Assembly: GCA_021771715.1 (NCBI GenBank)
Contig: JAETOO010000009.1
Coordinates: 59,586 to 123,585, forward strand
Length of the DNA stretch: 64,000 nt
Reading direction: 5' to 3'
Source: Oscillospiraceae bacterium
Lineage (GTDB): Bacteria; Bacillota; Clostridia; Lachnospirales; Lachnospiraceae
Below the pieces are notes generated by a model. It saw nothing but the letters and a program-made list of their open reading frames with translations. It did no database searches and had not been told where the DNA came from. The position numbers and the translations under genes are program-made. This document shows positions 25,645-34,183 of the stretch, one piece after another (positions within the stretch are counted from its first letter, which is position 1; every line of letters starts with the position of its first letter).

Positions 25645-26784
25645 ATGAGTAAGAGACAGGCATGGAATACGATTCTGGTATTTTGTATTCTGATATTTGG
25701 GTTCACGGCGGCGACGCTGATCAAGCCGCCTACGGAATTTTCCGAGACGGAGAACCGCTCGCTGGCGCAGATGCCGAAGTTCAATGTGGATACTCTGCTG
25801 AGCGGAGAATTTGAGTCGGACTATGAGACGTATCTGACGGATCAGTTCGTGCTGCGCGATGCGTGGATCGGGCTGAAGACGGACGTGGAGCGCGCGGCGC
25901 AAAAGCGTGAGAGCAAGGATATCTACTTTGCCGAGGACGGATATCTCATCGAAAGACACACGGGCGCTTTTGCGACGGAGCTGGCACAGCAGAATATCCA
26001 CACGCTGGGGCAGTTTGTGCAGCAGTATCAGGGACAGTTTGGAGCCGGGCACATGACGGTGATGGTGGCGCCGAACGCGGTAGAGATTTTGGAGAGCAAG
26101 CTGCCGCCCTTTGCACCGCGGACGGACGAGGTAGCGTATCTGGAACAGCTCGCAGGGGCGCTGCCCGGGGAGGTCTGGTTCGACACAGCGAAGATTTTGC
26201 GGGAGCACGATCAGGAGGAGCTGTATTACCGGACCGATCACCACTGGACGACGGAGGCGGCCTTCTATGTGTACCGGGAATGGGCGAGAGCGCAGGGCTT
26301 TGCAGTTCCGGAAAAAGAGAATTTTGAGATCCGGACCGTTACCGAGGAGTTCGAGGGAACGATCCAGGCGAAGCTCGGAATACACGGGCGGAAGGATGCG
26401 ATCCGGCTGTATCTGCCGCGGGAGGATCTTTTTTACACGGTGCAGGAGAACGACGCGCCGGAGGTTGGCTACAGCGTGTACGACTACACGGCGCTGGACA
26501 CAAAGGACAAATACGCAGTGTATTTCGGCGGAAACCAGGCGCTCATCAAGCTGTGCATGCGGACGGACAGCGACCGGAAGCTGCTGGTGCTCAAGGATTC
26601 CTACGCACACTGCTTTGTGCCGTTTTTGCTCGGCGAGTTTAAAGAGGTTGATATGATCGATCTCCGGTATTATAATCAGAAGCTGAGCGAGCGGATCGCC
26701 CGGGAGGGCTACACCGATGTGCTGTTTCTGTATAATGCGTCGGGATTTGCGGAAGATAGGAGTGTGGCGAAGCTCCTCGGATAG
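25645..26784 (+). CDS. DHHW-family surface protein
   Basis: 379 residues. One N-terminal signal-anchor ('AWNTILVFCILIFGFTAATLI') is followed by 'FSETENRSLAQMPKF', a segment common to AlgJ/AlgX-like proteins, and by the name-giving DHHW motif at residues 198-201 ('YYRTDHHWTTEAAFYVY'). The end has 'VLKDSYAHCFVPFLLGEFKEVDMIDLRYY', the SGNH-like catalytic part of alginate acetylation partners. It most likely accepts or transfers the acyl group exported by the MBOAT protein. Same strand as the MBOAT gene, with 338 bp between them. Confidence 0.88.
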   Translation: MSKRQAWNTILVFCILIFGFTAATLIKPPTEFSETENRSLAQMPKFNVDTLLSGEFESDYETYLTDQFVLRDAWIGLKTDVERAAQKRESKDIYFAEDGYLIERHTGAFATELAQQNIHTLGQFVQQYQGQFGAGHMTVMVAPNAVEILESKLPPFAPRTDEVAYLEQLAGALPGEVWFDTAKILREHDQEELYYRTDHHWTTEAAFYVYREWARAQGFAVPEKENFEIRTVTEEFEGTIQAKLGIHGRKDAIRLYLPREDLFYTVQENDAPEVGYSVYDYTALDTKDKYAVYFGGNQALIKLCMRTDSDRKLLVLKDSYAHCFVPFLLGEFKEVDMIDLRYYNQKLSERIAREGYTDVLFLYNASGFAEDRSVAKLLG

Positions 26785-26983
26785 ATCGGATGGACTCAGA
26801 TGCAGAGGGAAGAGCTGACCGATGCAAAGCGTAAAAGAAGAAAGAAGCAACTGGGGCAAGTGTAAAAGAGAAGAAAGGCTGTCGGGAAAAGTGAGAAAAC
26901 AAAGATAGAGGGAGACAGTCAAAACACATCATGGTAACCGGTTAATTGATATAGAGAGAAAAGGAATGACAGGAGGAACGGAT

Positions 26984-27655
26984 ATGAATGTTGTGAAAGC
27001 AGGATATGAGATTCTGACTCCCATCTCAGAGGGAGGCATTCAGGAACTGCAGCATATTGAGCGGATCGGCAGAGTCTGCTACAAGTCGGAGGACCGGATC
27101 ACGGAGGATGGCGAGAGCGCGAAGAAATTTGTGAAGATGCTGATCAGCGCACACCACGAGGCGATGATCGAGCACAGCACGCTGTCTGTGATGTTCACGG
27201 TGGACCGCGGAGTGTCGCACGAGATGGTGCGCCACAGGATCGCGAGCTTCGCGCAGGAGAGCACACGCTATGTGAACTACTCCAAGGATAAATTCGGCAA
27301 TGAGATCAATGTGATCGACCTGGCCCCCGGGATCGGACTCGACAAGAAGATGGAGGGGATGTCCGCGGAGGTGATCGACGCGATCCTGAAGGAGTGGGAG
27401 CAGGCGATGCTCGACGCAGAGCGCCACTATATGAAGCTGATTGAGCTCGGGGCAACGGCGCAGATCGCGCGCTCCGTCCTGCCGAACTCGACCAAGACCA
27501 ACATCACGATCACGGCGAACTACCGCGAGTGGAGGAACTATTTCCGGCTGCGCACAGCCGGCGACGCACACCCGCAGATCCGCGAGGTCTCCATCCCGCT
27601 GCTGCAGGAGCTGAAAGCGCGGATCCCGGTGATTTTCGACGATATCGAGGTGTAG
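26984..27655 (+). CDS. thyX: Flavin-dependent thymidylate synthase
   Basis: 223 residues. ThyX makes dTMP from dUMP using FAD, NADPH and methylene-tetrahydrofolate. The signature RHR-x7-S is present at R83-S93 ('RHRIASFAQESTRY'). The substrate-binding end 'GDAHPQIREVSIPLLQEL' is also intact. I start at ATG 26984 behind AGGAGGAACGG, not at 26966. The dihydrofolate reductase gene follows by 132 bp, even though ThyX, unlike ThyA, leaves tetrahydrofolate and does not strictly need that enzyme. Confidence 0.95.
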   Translation: MNVVKAGYEILTPISEGGIQELQHIERIGRVCYKSEDRITEDGESAKKFVKMLISAHHEAMIEHSTLSVMFTVDRGVSHEMVRHRIASFAQESTRYVNYSKDKFGNEINVIDLAPGIGLDKKMEGMSAEVIDAILKEWEQAMLDAERHYMKLIELGATAQIARSVLPNSTKTNITITANYREWRNYFRLRTAGDAHPQIREVSIPLLQELKARIPVIFDDIEV

Positions 27656-27787
27656 AAAAGGGAAAGAGAACAATTTGAGTGACGCAGCTCTTGAGATAGC
27701 GACAGAAGAGGGCGTTGCAAAATTGCCGGCAGCCACCACTAATTGTATACGATTAATCGCACAGAAAAGAAAGGACAGGAACCAAAT

Positions 27788-28279
27788 TTGAATATTATTG
27801 TAGCAGCGGATCGAAACTGGGGAATCGGCTATCAGAACAAGCTTCTGGTCAGCATCCCCTCCGACATGAAATTTTTCCGCGAGATGACGACCGGAAAAGT
27901 GGTCGTGATGGGCCGGAAGACCCTGGAAACCTTCCCCAACGGCCTCCCGCTCCCGCGCCGCACCAACATCGTGCTGACGCGCAACCCGAACTACCAGGTC
28001 AGAGGAGCCATAGTAGTGCACTCCGTACAGGAGGCTCTCGAGACACTGAAGCCGTACAACACAGACGACATCTACGTGATCGGCGGCGAGAAAATCTACC
28101 GCGAGTTCCTCCCCTACTGCCAGGTCGCCCACGTAACCAAAATAGACCACACCTACCTGGCCGACACCCATTTCCCCAACCTGGACGAACTCGACGACTG
28201 GAAGATCACAGCAGACAGCGACGAACAAACCTACTTCGACCTCGAGTATACGTTCCTGAAATATGAGAGAGTAAAGTGA
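27788..28279 (+). CDS. folA: Dihydrofolate reductase
   Basis: 163 residues from a TTG start at 27788, chosen because GACAGGAA precedes it and the family begins 'NIIVAADRNWGIGYQNKLL'. It reduces dihydrofolate to tetrahydrofolate with NADPH. Typical blocks include 'IPSDMKFFREMTTGKVVVMGRKTLETFP', 'LPRRTNIVLTRN', 'DDIYVIGGEKIYREFLPYC' and 'DTHFPNLDE'. The track ORF from 27743 includes 15 upstream non-family residues. The reading frame ends convergent to pyrI, with a shared hairpin between them. Confidence 0.93.
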   Translation: MNIIVAADRNWGIGYQNKLLVSIPSDMKFFREMTTGKVVVMGRKTLETFPNGLPLPRRTNIVLTRNPNYQVRGAIVVHSVQEALETLKPYNTDDIYVIGGEKIYREFLPYCQVAHVTKIDHTYLADTHFPNLDELDDWKITADSDEQTYFDLEYTFLKYERVK

Positions 28280-28296
28280 ACGGTTTCCACACTCAG

Positions 28297-28336
28297 AGAA
28301 GATCGCAGGAGCTTTCCGATGCCCCTGCGATCTTCT
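28297..28336. terminator. Hairpin between convergent folA and pyrI, likely bidirectional terminator
   Basis: A 13-bp perfect stem, AGAAGATCGCAGG / CCTGCGATCTTCT. No long T run follows on either side, so termination is inferred from position. Confidence 0.5.
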
Positions 28337-28359
28337 CGTCCTCGAAGCGACTTCTTATT

Positions 28360-28803
28360 TTATTTCTTCTTCCGACTACTGCTCCGATACTTCTCCTCGC
28401 AATACTGACACCGATAGATCTCCTTCTCCTCATCCGCCAAAAAGAACACCTGATCCAGCCCCTGCTCGATCGACGTGATGCAGCGCGGATTCTTGCAGCT
28501 GATGATATTGACCAGCTTCTTTGGAAGCTTCAGCTCCTTCTTCGCGACAATCTCGCCGTCCTGGATAATGTTGACCGTGATCCGGTGGTCGATGAAGCCG
28601 AGCACATTCAGGTCCAGCTGGTCGATCGGGCACTCGACCTTGATGATATCCTTCTTGCCCATCTTGTTGCTGTGCGCATTCTTGATGATCGCGACGCAGC
28701 AGTCCATCTTATCCAGTTTCAGATACTTATAGATCGCCATGCTCTTCCCGGCCTCGATGTGGTCGAGCACGACCCCTTCATTCAATCTTCCGACATTTAA
28801 CAT
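28360..28803 (-). CDS. pyrI: Aspartate carbamoyltransferase regulatory subunit
   Basis: 147 residues. Binds nucleotide effectors and a structural zinc, and assembles with PyrB. The nucleotide-binding half starts '[22 protein letters not shown]'. The zinc half has four cysteines in 'CKNPRCI' and '[10 protein letters not shown]', matching the family's C-x4-C...C-x2-C. The start overlaps the pyrB stop by 7 bp, so the two are translationally coupled. The Lys/Ser-rich end ('SSSRKKK') is a little longer than usual. Confidence 0.95.
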   Translation of the reverse strand: MLNVGRLNEGVVLDHIEAGKSMAIYKYLKLDKMDCCVAIIKNAHSNKMGKKDIIKVECPIDQLDLNVLGFIDHRITVNIIQDGEIVAKKELKLPKKLVNIISCKNPRCITSIEQGLDQVFFLADEEKEIYRCQYCEEKYRSSSRKKK

Positions 28804-29717
28804 ACTTCCACCTCCAGCAGTGTGAGAATCAGAGCCATCCGGACGTAGACACCGTACTGTGCCTGCTTGAAATAGACGGCGCGCGGGTCGTCGTCGACCT
28901 CGGTTGCGATCTCGTTGACGCGCGGGAGCGGGTGCAGGATCAGCATGTCCGGGTCGGCGAGGGTGAGCTTCGCCTTGTCGAGAATGTAGAAGTCCTTCAT
29001 GCGGACGTAGTCCTCCTCGTTGAAGAACCGCTCCCTCTGCACGCGCGTCATGTAGAGCAGGTCGAGCTCCGGCAGCGCGTCCTCGAGGCGGACCTCCTCG
29101 CGGAAGCTCTGATTGTTCTTGCGCAGGACATCCTCGCGGATATAGTCAGGCAGGCGCAGCTCCTCCGGGGAGATCAGGACAAACCGGATGTCCGGGTAGC
29201 GGATGAGCGCCTTGATGAGCGAGTGCACGGTGCGGCCGAACTTCAGATCGCCGCACAGGCCGATGGTAAAATTCCCGAGGCGGCCCTTCTCAGCGCGGAT
29301 CGTCAGCAAGTCCGTCAGGGTCTGCGTCGGATGCTGGTGGCCGCCGTCGCCGGCGTTGATGACCGGGATCGAGGAGTGCATCGAGGCGACGAGCGGCGCG
29401 CCCTCCTTTGGATGCCGCATCGCGCAGATGTCAGCGTAGCAGGAGATGACGCGGATTGTGTCGGAGACGCTTTCTCCCTTCGCAGCGGAGCTGGAATCGG
29501 CCGAAGAAAAACCAAGTACGCTTCCGCCTAAGTTCAACATTGCTGCTTCAAAACTGAGGCGGGTTCGGGTACTTGGTTCATAAAATAAGGTAGCGAGTTT
29601 TTTTCCTTCACAGGCATGTGCATATTTCGCGGGGTTGGACTTGATGTCCGATGCGAGATTGAGCAGCCTGTCAAGTTCTTCCACAGAAAAATCCAAGGGA
29701 CTCATTAAATGTCTCAT
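28797..29717 (-). CDS. pyrB: Aspartate carbamoyltransferase catalytic subunit
   Basis: 306 residues. Joins carbamoyl phosphate and aspartate, the committed step of pyrimidine synthesis. '[22 protein letters not shown]' contains the STRTR carbamoyl-phosphate site; '[18 protein letters not shown]' and '[20 protein letters not shown]' are also intact. I start at the ATG at 29717, preceded by AAAGGAGGATACT on the minus strand, rather than the 34-residue-longer ORF in the track. It forms a pyrBI operon; the 75-nt leader has no obvious PyrR attenuator. Confidence 0.96.
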   Translation of the reverse strand: MRHLMSPLDFSVEELDRLLNLASDIKSNPAKYAHACEGKKLATLFYEPSTRTRLSFEAAMLNLGGSVLGFSSADSSSAAKGESVSDTIRVISCYADICAMRHPKEGAPLVASMHSSIPVINAGDGGHQHPTQTLTDLLTIRAEKGRLGNFTIGLCGDLKFGRTVHSLIKALIRYPDIRFVLISPEELRLPDYIREDVLRKNNQSFREEVRLEDALPELDLLYMTRVQRERFFNEEDYVRMKDFYILDKAKLTLADPDMLILHPLPRVNEIATEVDDDPRAVYFKQAQYGVYVRMALILTLLEVEVC

Positions 29718-29790
29718 AGTATCCTCCTTTGATCGCATTGGTGTCAGAGCATGCCCGGGGCGAGACGAGGGCCCGGACTGCATTCGGTTA

Positions 29791-29819
29791 ATCATAGCGT
29801 ATCCTTGCAGAAAAAGCAA
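29791..29819 (-). promoter_or_regulatory. Promoter of pyrBI
   Basis: Minus strand TTGCTT, 17-bp spacer, TATGAT. A small inverted repeat TCCTTGC/GCAAGGA overlaps the -35. Confidence 0.7.
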
Positions 29820-29849
29820 GGATTTTCTGAAAAAAAGAGAGCAGGGGAA

Positions 29850-29878
29850 TTGAATGATAGGAAAGTTTCAGGTATAAT
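29850..29878 (+). promoter_or_regulatory. Promoter of the PH-like gene and prfC
   Basis: TTGAAT, 17-bp spacer, TATAAT, about 60 bp before the ATG at 29940. It is back to back with the pyrBI promoter. Confidence 0.75.
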
Positions 29879-29939
29879 GGTTGGGTATGTGTGGAAAAAG
29901 AAGCATAGATCTGACGGACAGGAAAGGAAGAGAGACCAT

Positions 29940-30329
29940 ATGGCATATAAAGAAAAAAAGCGCCTGCCCTTCTTTGGGCTGCCGTGGACGTTTACGACGT
30001 ACACGATCACGGACGAGGTGATTACGGTAAATTCCGGATTTTTGAGCCGCGTGGAGAACGACTGTTATCTCTACAAGGTGATTGACGTGCGGCTGGAGAA
30101 CAGCCTGATGGAGCGGATCTTCGGGCTCGGGACGGTGCACTGCTTCAGCGGGGACGTCACGAACCCAGATCTTGTGATCCGGCACATTAAAAATGCAAAG
30201 GTGATCAAGGATTATATTCTGAAGCAGTCGGAGGAGGAGCGCATCAGGCGCAAGACGCTCCACACGCAGAGCCTTGACGGCAACGCGATGACAGAGGCGA
30301 TGGCCCAGACCGACAGCTGCGATCAGTGA
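29940..30329 (+). CDS. Small PH-domain-like (bPH_2/YdbT-type) protein
   Basis: 129 residues from ATG 29940 (ribosome site AGGAAAGGAAGAG). Strands 'FTTYTITDEVITVNSGFLSRVENDCYLYKVIDVRLENSLMERIFGLGTVHCFSGD' follow the bacterial PH-like pattern seen in YdbS/YdbT proteins, where a short sequence after the first strands reads like 'x-x-G-x-x-x-x-x-x-x-x-x-x-I-x-D-V'. There are no transmembrane helices, so this is a soluble single-domain version. The C-terminal 30 residues are charged. It precedes prfC by 19 bp and is probably co-transcribed with it. No function is known. Confidence 0.65.
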   Translation: MAYKEKKRLPFFGLPWTFTTYTITDEVITVNSGFLSRVENDCYLYKVIDVRLENSLMERIFGLGTVHCFSGDVTNPDLVIRHIKNAKVIKDYILKQSEEERIRRKTLHTQSLDGNAMTEAMAQTDSCDQ

Positions 30330-30348
30330 GGAGCAGGAGGAGACTACG

Positions 30349-31938
30349 TTGAGTGATTTGAGAAAAGAGATAGAGAAACGACGCACATTTGCGATTATTT
30401 CGCATCCGGATGCCGGCAAGACGACGCTGACGGAGAAATTTCTTTTATATGGAGGCGCGATCAATCTGGCCGGCTCGGTGAAGGGAAAGGCGACCGCCCG
30501 CCACGCGGTGTCCGACTGGATGGAGATTGAGAAGGAACGTGGTATCTCGGTCACGTCCTCGGTGCTGCAGTTCAATTACGGCGGCTACTGCATCAACATT
30601 CTGGACACGCCGGGCCACCAGGATTTCTCGGAGGATACGTACCGGACCTTGATGGCCGCGGATTCGGCGGTGATGGTGATCGACGCGTCGAAGGGTGTCG
30701 AGGCGCAGACGAGAAAGCTGTTCAAGGTTTGCGTGATGCGCCACATCCCGATTTTTACCTTCATCAACAAGCTGGACCGTGACGCGAACGACACGTTTGA
30801 GCTTTTGGACGACATCGAGAAGGAGCTCGGCATCGCGACGTGCCCGATCAACTGGCCGATCGGCTCGGGAAAGAATTTTAAGGGTGTGTACAACCGCGAG
30901 AATGGGACCGTGACGACGTTCACGGACACGCAGAAGGGCACGAAGATGGGGCACGCGACGGAGATCGACGTGCATGATCCCGAGCTGCAGGCGTTCATCG
31001 GCGAGGAGAACACGGAGCGGCTGCTCGAGGAGATTGAGCTGCTCGACGGCGCGTCGGCGGAGTTCGACCAGGAGCTTGTGGATAAGGGCGAGCTCTCCCC
31101 GGTCTTCTTCGGCTCTGCGCTGACGAACTTCGGCGTTGAGATTTTCCTGAAGCACTTCCTGCAGATGACGACGTCTCCGCTCCCGCGCAGGGCGGACTGC
31201 GGGGTGATTGACCCGATGAGCGAGGAGTTCTCGGCGTTCGTGTTCAAGATCCAGGCGAACATGAACAAGGCGCACCGCGACCGCGTGGCGTTTATGCGGA
31301 TCTGCTCGGGGCGGTTCGACGCGGGCATGGAGGTCTACCACGTGCAGGGAGAGCGGAAGCAGCGATTGTCCCAGCCGCAGCAGATGATGGCGTCGGAGCG
31401 CCAGGTGATCTCGGAGGCGTACGCGGGGGACATCATCGGCGTGTTTGACCCGGGTATCTTCTCGATCGGGGACACGATCTGCATGCCGGGGAAGAAGTTT
31501 CAGTATGAGGGCATCCCGACGTTCGCGCCGGAGCATTTTGCGCGCGTCCGCCAGCTTGACACGATGAAGCGGAAGCAGTTCATCAAGGGAATCAGCGAGA
31601 TCGCGCAGGAGGGTGCGATCCAGATCTTCCAGGAGTACAACACCGGCATGGAGGAGATCATTGTCGGCGTGGTCGGCGTGCTGCAGTTTGACGTGCTCAA
31701 GTACCGGCTGGAAAACGAGTACAAGGTGGACATCCGGCTCGAGGAGCTGCCGTACGAGTACATTCGCTGGATCGAGAATGAGGAGATCGACCTGAACAAG
31801 CTGGTCGGCACCTCGGATATGAAGAAGATCAAGGATCTGAAGGGCAGGCCGCTTTTGCTGTTCGTGAACAGCTGGTCGGTCGGCATGGTGCTCGACCGCA
31901 ACGAGGGACTTGTGCTCTCGGAGTTCGGGCGGAATTAA
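30349..31938 (+). CDS. prfC: Peptide chain release factor 3
   Basis: 529 residues, starting at TTG (30349) behind AGGAGGAGACTACG. RF3 is a GTPase that recycles RF1/RF2 from the ribosome. G motifs: 'SHPDAGKTTLTEK' (P loop), 'DTPGHQDFSEDT' (switch II) and 'FINKLDRDAND'. The family-specific 'IEKERGISVTSSVLQFNYGG' and 'PINWPIGSGKNFKGVYNRE' separate it from EF-G. The C-terminal end ('SWSVGMVLDRNEGLVLSEFGRN') is intact. Confidence 0.96.
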   Translation: MSDLRKEIEKRRTFAIISHPDAGKTTLTEKFLLYGGAINLAGSVKGKATARHAVSDWMEIEKERGISVTSSVLQFNYGGYCINILDTPGHQDFSEDTYRTLMAADSAVMVIDASKGVEAQTRKLFKVCVMRHIPIFTFINKLDRDANDTFELLDDIEKELGIATCPINWPIGSGKNFKGVYNRENGTVTTFTDTQKGTKMGHATEIDVHDPELQAFIGEENTERLLEEIELLDGASAEFDQELVDKGELSPVFFGSALTNFGVEIFLKHFLQMTTSPLPRRADCGVIDPMSEEFSAFVFKIQANMNKAHRDRVAFMRICSGRFDAGMEVYHVQGERKQRLSQPQQMMASERQVISEAYAGDIIGVFDPGIFSIGDTICMPGKKFQYEGIPTFAPEHFARVRQLDTMKRKQFIKGISEIAQEGAIQIFQEYNTGMEEIIVGVVGVLQFDVLKYRLENEYKVDIRLEELPYEYIRWIENEEIDLNKLVGTSDMKKIKDLKGRPLLLFVNSWSVGMVLDRNEGLVLSEFGRN

Positions 31939-31986
31939 TGCGTGATGCCGGCTGCGCCGGTGTGGATAAAAGGAGGGGCAGGAGAG

Positions 31987-32919
31987 ATGCTGCAGAGGCT
32001 GAAGGAAAATATCGCAAGGGTCATGATCGGAAACGAGACGACGATCGAGCTGATCCTCACATGCATGCTCGCGGGCGGGCATGTGCTGCTGGAGGACGTT
32101 CCGGGGACAGGCAAGACGGTGCTGGCAAAGTCGCTCGCGCGCTCGGTGGAGGCGAAGTTCGGGCGGATCCAGTTTACGCCGGACATGCTGCCGTCGGACG
32201 TGACCGGCCTGAATTACTTCGACGCAAAAAAGGGAGAGTTCGTGTTCTCGCCGGGCCCGGTGTTCTGCAATATCCTGCTCGCCGATGAGATCAACCGCGC
32301 GACGCCCAAGACGCAGAGCAGCCTGCTGGAGTGCATGGCGGAGCGGCAGGTCACGGTCGACGGTGTGACGCGGCCGCTCGAGGAGCCGTTTCTCGTGATC
32401 GCGACGCAGAATCCGCTGGAGACGCTCGGCACCTTCCCGCTGCCGGAGGCGCAGCTGGACCGGTTTCTGATGCGGATCTCGATGGAGGAGCTCTCGACGG
32501 AGCAGGAACTGGCGATGGTGGCCCGGTTCCAGAGCGAGGAACCGCTTCTGGAGCTGGAGGGCATCTGCACGCGGCAGCAGATCGTGGAGCTGCAGAAGCA
32601 GTGCCGGGAGCTGTACATTCACCCGGAGCTGCTGCACTATATGGTGGAGCTCGTGCAGCTGACGCGGCGGTACGGCAAGATCGCGCACGGCGTGAGCCCC
32701 CGCGGGACGCTGGCGTTCGTGCGCGCGGCGCAGGGGTATGCGATGGTGAAGGGCCGTGAGTACGTCGTGCCGGAGGATGTGAAGGCGGTGGCAGCGCCCG
32801 TGCTGGCGCACCGGTTGAGCCTGGCCGTGGCGGCGGACGGTACGCGCGCCCAGGAGAAGGTCATCGGGGAGCTCCTCGGCAGTGTGCAGCTCCCCACGGA
32901 GGACTGGCAGTCGAGATGA
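31987..32919 (+). CDS. MoxR-family AAA+ ATPase
   Basis: 310 residues. Start set at ATG 31987 because AAAGGAGGGGCAGGAG precedes it; the track ORF begins 45 bp earlier. Walker A 'LEDVPGTGKTVLAKSLARS', Walker B 'LADEINRATPKTQSSLLECM', sensor 'ATQNPLETLGTFPLPEAQLDRF' are hallmark MoxR sequences. These chaperone-like ATPases work with von Willebrand or DUF58 partners on surface or metalloprotein maturation. The next gene (DUF58) overlaps by 4 bp, the usual arrangement. Confidence 0.93.
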   Translation: MLQRLKENIARVMIGNETTIELILTCMLAGGHVLLEDVPGTGKTVLAKSLARSVEAKFGRIQFTPDMLPSDVTGLNYFDAKKGEFVFSPGPVFCNILLADEINRATPKTQSSLLECMAERQVTVDGVTRPLEEPFLVIATQNPLETLGTFPLPEAQLDRFLMRISMEELSTEQELAMVARFQSEEPLLELEGICTRQQIVELQKQCRELYIHPELLHYMVELVQLTRRYGKIAHGVSPRGTLAFVRAAQGYAMVKGREYVVPEDVKAVAAPVLAHRLSLAVAADGTRAQEKVIGELLGSVQLPTEDWQSR

Positions 32920-34028
32920 TGGTGTTATTGCTCGCAGGGGTCGGGCTGGCCTGGCTTCTGCAGAAATGGCTGTATGAGAATTACTGGGATTTCCGATTCG
33001 GGGTACGGATCCACTTCACGGAGCCGTTCGTCTACGAGGGGGACCGTACGTGTCTCGTGGAGGAGATCACGAACGACAAGCGGCTGCCGCTCCCCGCGGT
33101 GGAGGTGCGCTTTGCGATGGACCGGTCGTTGGTGTTCGCCGGGGAGGCGCAGGACAATTCCAACATCACGGACCAGAGCTACCGGAGAGATATCTTCTCG
33201 CTGTTCATGAATCAGCGCGTCGTCCGGCGGCTGCCCGTGACCTGCCGCCGTCGCGGCGTCTATGAGATCAGCGAGGCGGACGTCGTGGGCCACGACTTCT
33301 TTTTTACGAAGCGTCATCTGCTCAGGGTGGAGCAGTGCACGCAGCTGTACGTCTATCCGGGGCCGGTGGACGTGAGCCGGATCGGGCTTGTGTGCCAGGC
33401 GATCTCCGGGCAGCAGCTGGTGCAGAACCGGCTCTACCCGGACCCGTTTGAGTTCGCCGGGATCCGGGAGTACCGCCCGTCGGATCCGCAGCGGCAGATC
33501 AACTGGAAGGCGTCTGCGCGCAGCGGGGAGCTGCTGGTGAATCAGTACGACTCGACGACGAACATGCAGGTGAGGATTCTGCTGGATCTGCGGGACGAGG
33601 GGATCTGGAAGCGGGACGAGCTGGTCGAGGAGAGTATCCGGATCGCGTCGTCGCTGGCGGCGCAGCTGACGAAGAAAAGTGTGGAGCTCGAGGTGCTCGC
33701 GAACGCGCCGAGCGCCGGCCAGCCGTGTCTGCGCCAGCACCTGCGGCCGGGCGCCGGGCAGATGCAGGAGCTCTACCGGGCGCTGGCGTGTTTGGATGCG
33801 AGGGGCGCGGTGGTTCCGATGGAGCAGGCGCTCGCCGCATCGACGTGCGAGAGCGGCTACGTGCAGGTCCTGCTCTCGCACAACCAGGACGAGGAGACGG
33901 CGCAGCTGGCGCGCTCGCTTGCCCAGGCGGGCAGTGGCGTGCTCTGGGTCGTGCCGGTCAGCCACCGGTTCCCGCTGGAGCGGCAGTCCGTGCCGGGAGT
34001 GCGGGTGATTCCGTGGGAGGTAGAGTAG
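32916..34028 (+). CDS. DUF58-domain protein
   Basis: 370 residues, overlapping the MoxR gene (ATGA). An N-terminal hydrophobic segment ('VLLLAGVGLAWLLQKWLYENYW') is followed by a beta-rich part, and then by the DUF58 signature 'FAGIREYRPSDPQRQINWKASARSGELLVNQYD', which continues into a vWA-like fold ('VRILLDLRDEGIW'). DUF58 proteins pair with MoxR ATPases. Their biochemical role is not settled. Codon use is very GC-rich like the neighbours. Confidence 0.9.
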   Translation: MMVLLLAGVGLAWLLQKWLYENYWDFRFGVRIHFTEPFVYEGDRTCLVEEITNDKRLPLPAVEVRFAMDRSLVFAGEAQDNSNITDQSYRRDIFSLFMNQRVVRRLPVTCRRRGVYEISEADVVGHDFFFTKRHLLRVEQCTQLYVYPGPVDVSRIGLVCQAISGQQLVQNRLYPDPFEFAGIREYRPSDPQRQINWKASARSGELLVNQYDSTTNMQVRILLDLRDEGIWKRDELVEESIRIASSLAAQLTKKSVELEVLANAPSAGQPCLRQHLRPGAGQMQELYRALACLDARGAVVPMEQALAASTCESGYVQVLLSHNQDEETAQLARSLAQAGSGVLWVVPVSHRFPLERQSVPGVRVIPWEVE

Positions 34029-34183
34029 GCGGGAGACAGTGTATGGAAGACATTGCCGTCGAGAGACTGCCGGATGTGACTTTGGAGAGTGGAGCGAAGG
34101 AGCAGTTCCTCATCGGACGATGCTGTCGGTGAGGTTGCTGAGGGATTCCGCGGAAAGCGGAGCAGAAAAGAGAGGTGAGAGGA

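Noticed and set aside
29718-29790. PyrR attenuation leader before pyrB
   Set aside because: The leader is too short and lacks paired anti-terminator and terminator hairpins.
30445-32811. 788-residue minus-strand ORF opposite prfC and moxR
   Set aside because: Same cause: antisense to conserved genes, Arg/His-rich shadow, no ribosome site.
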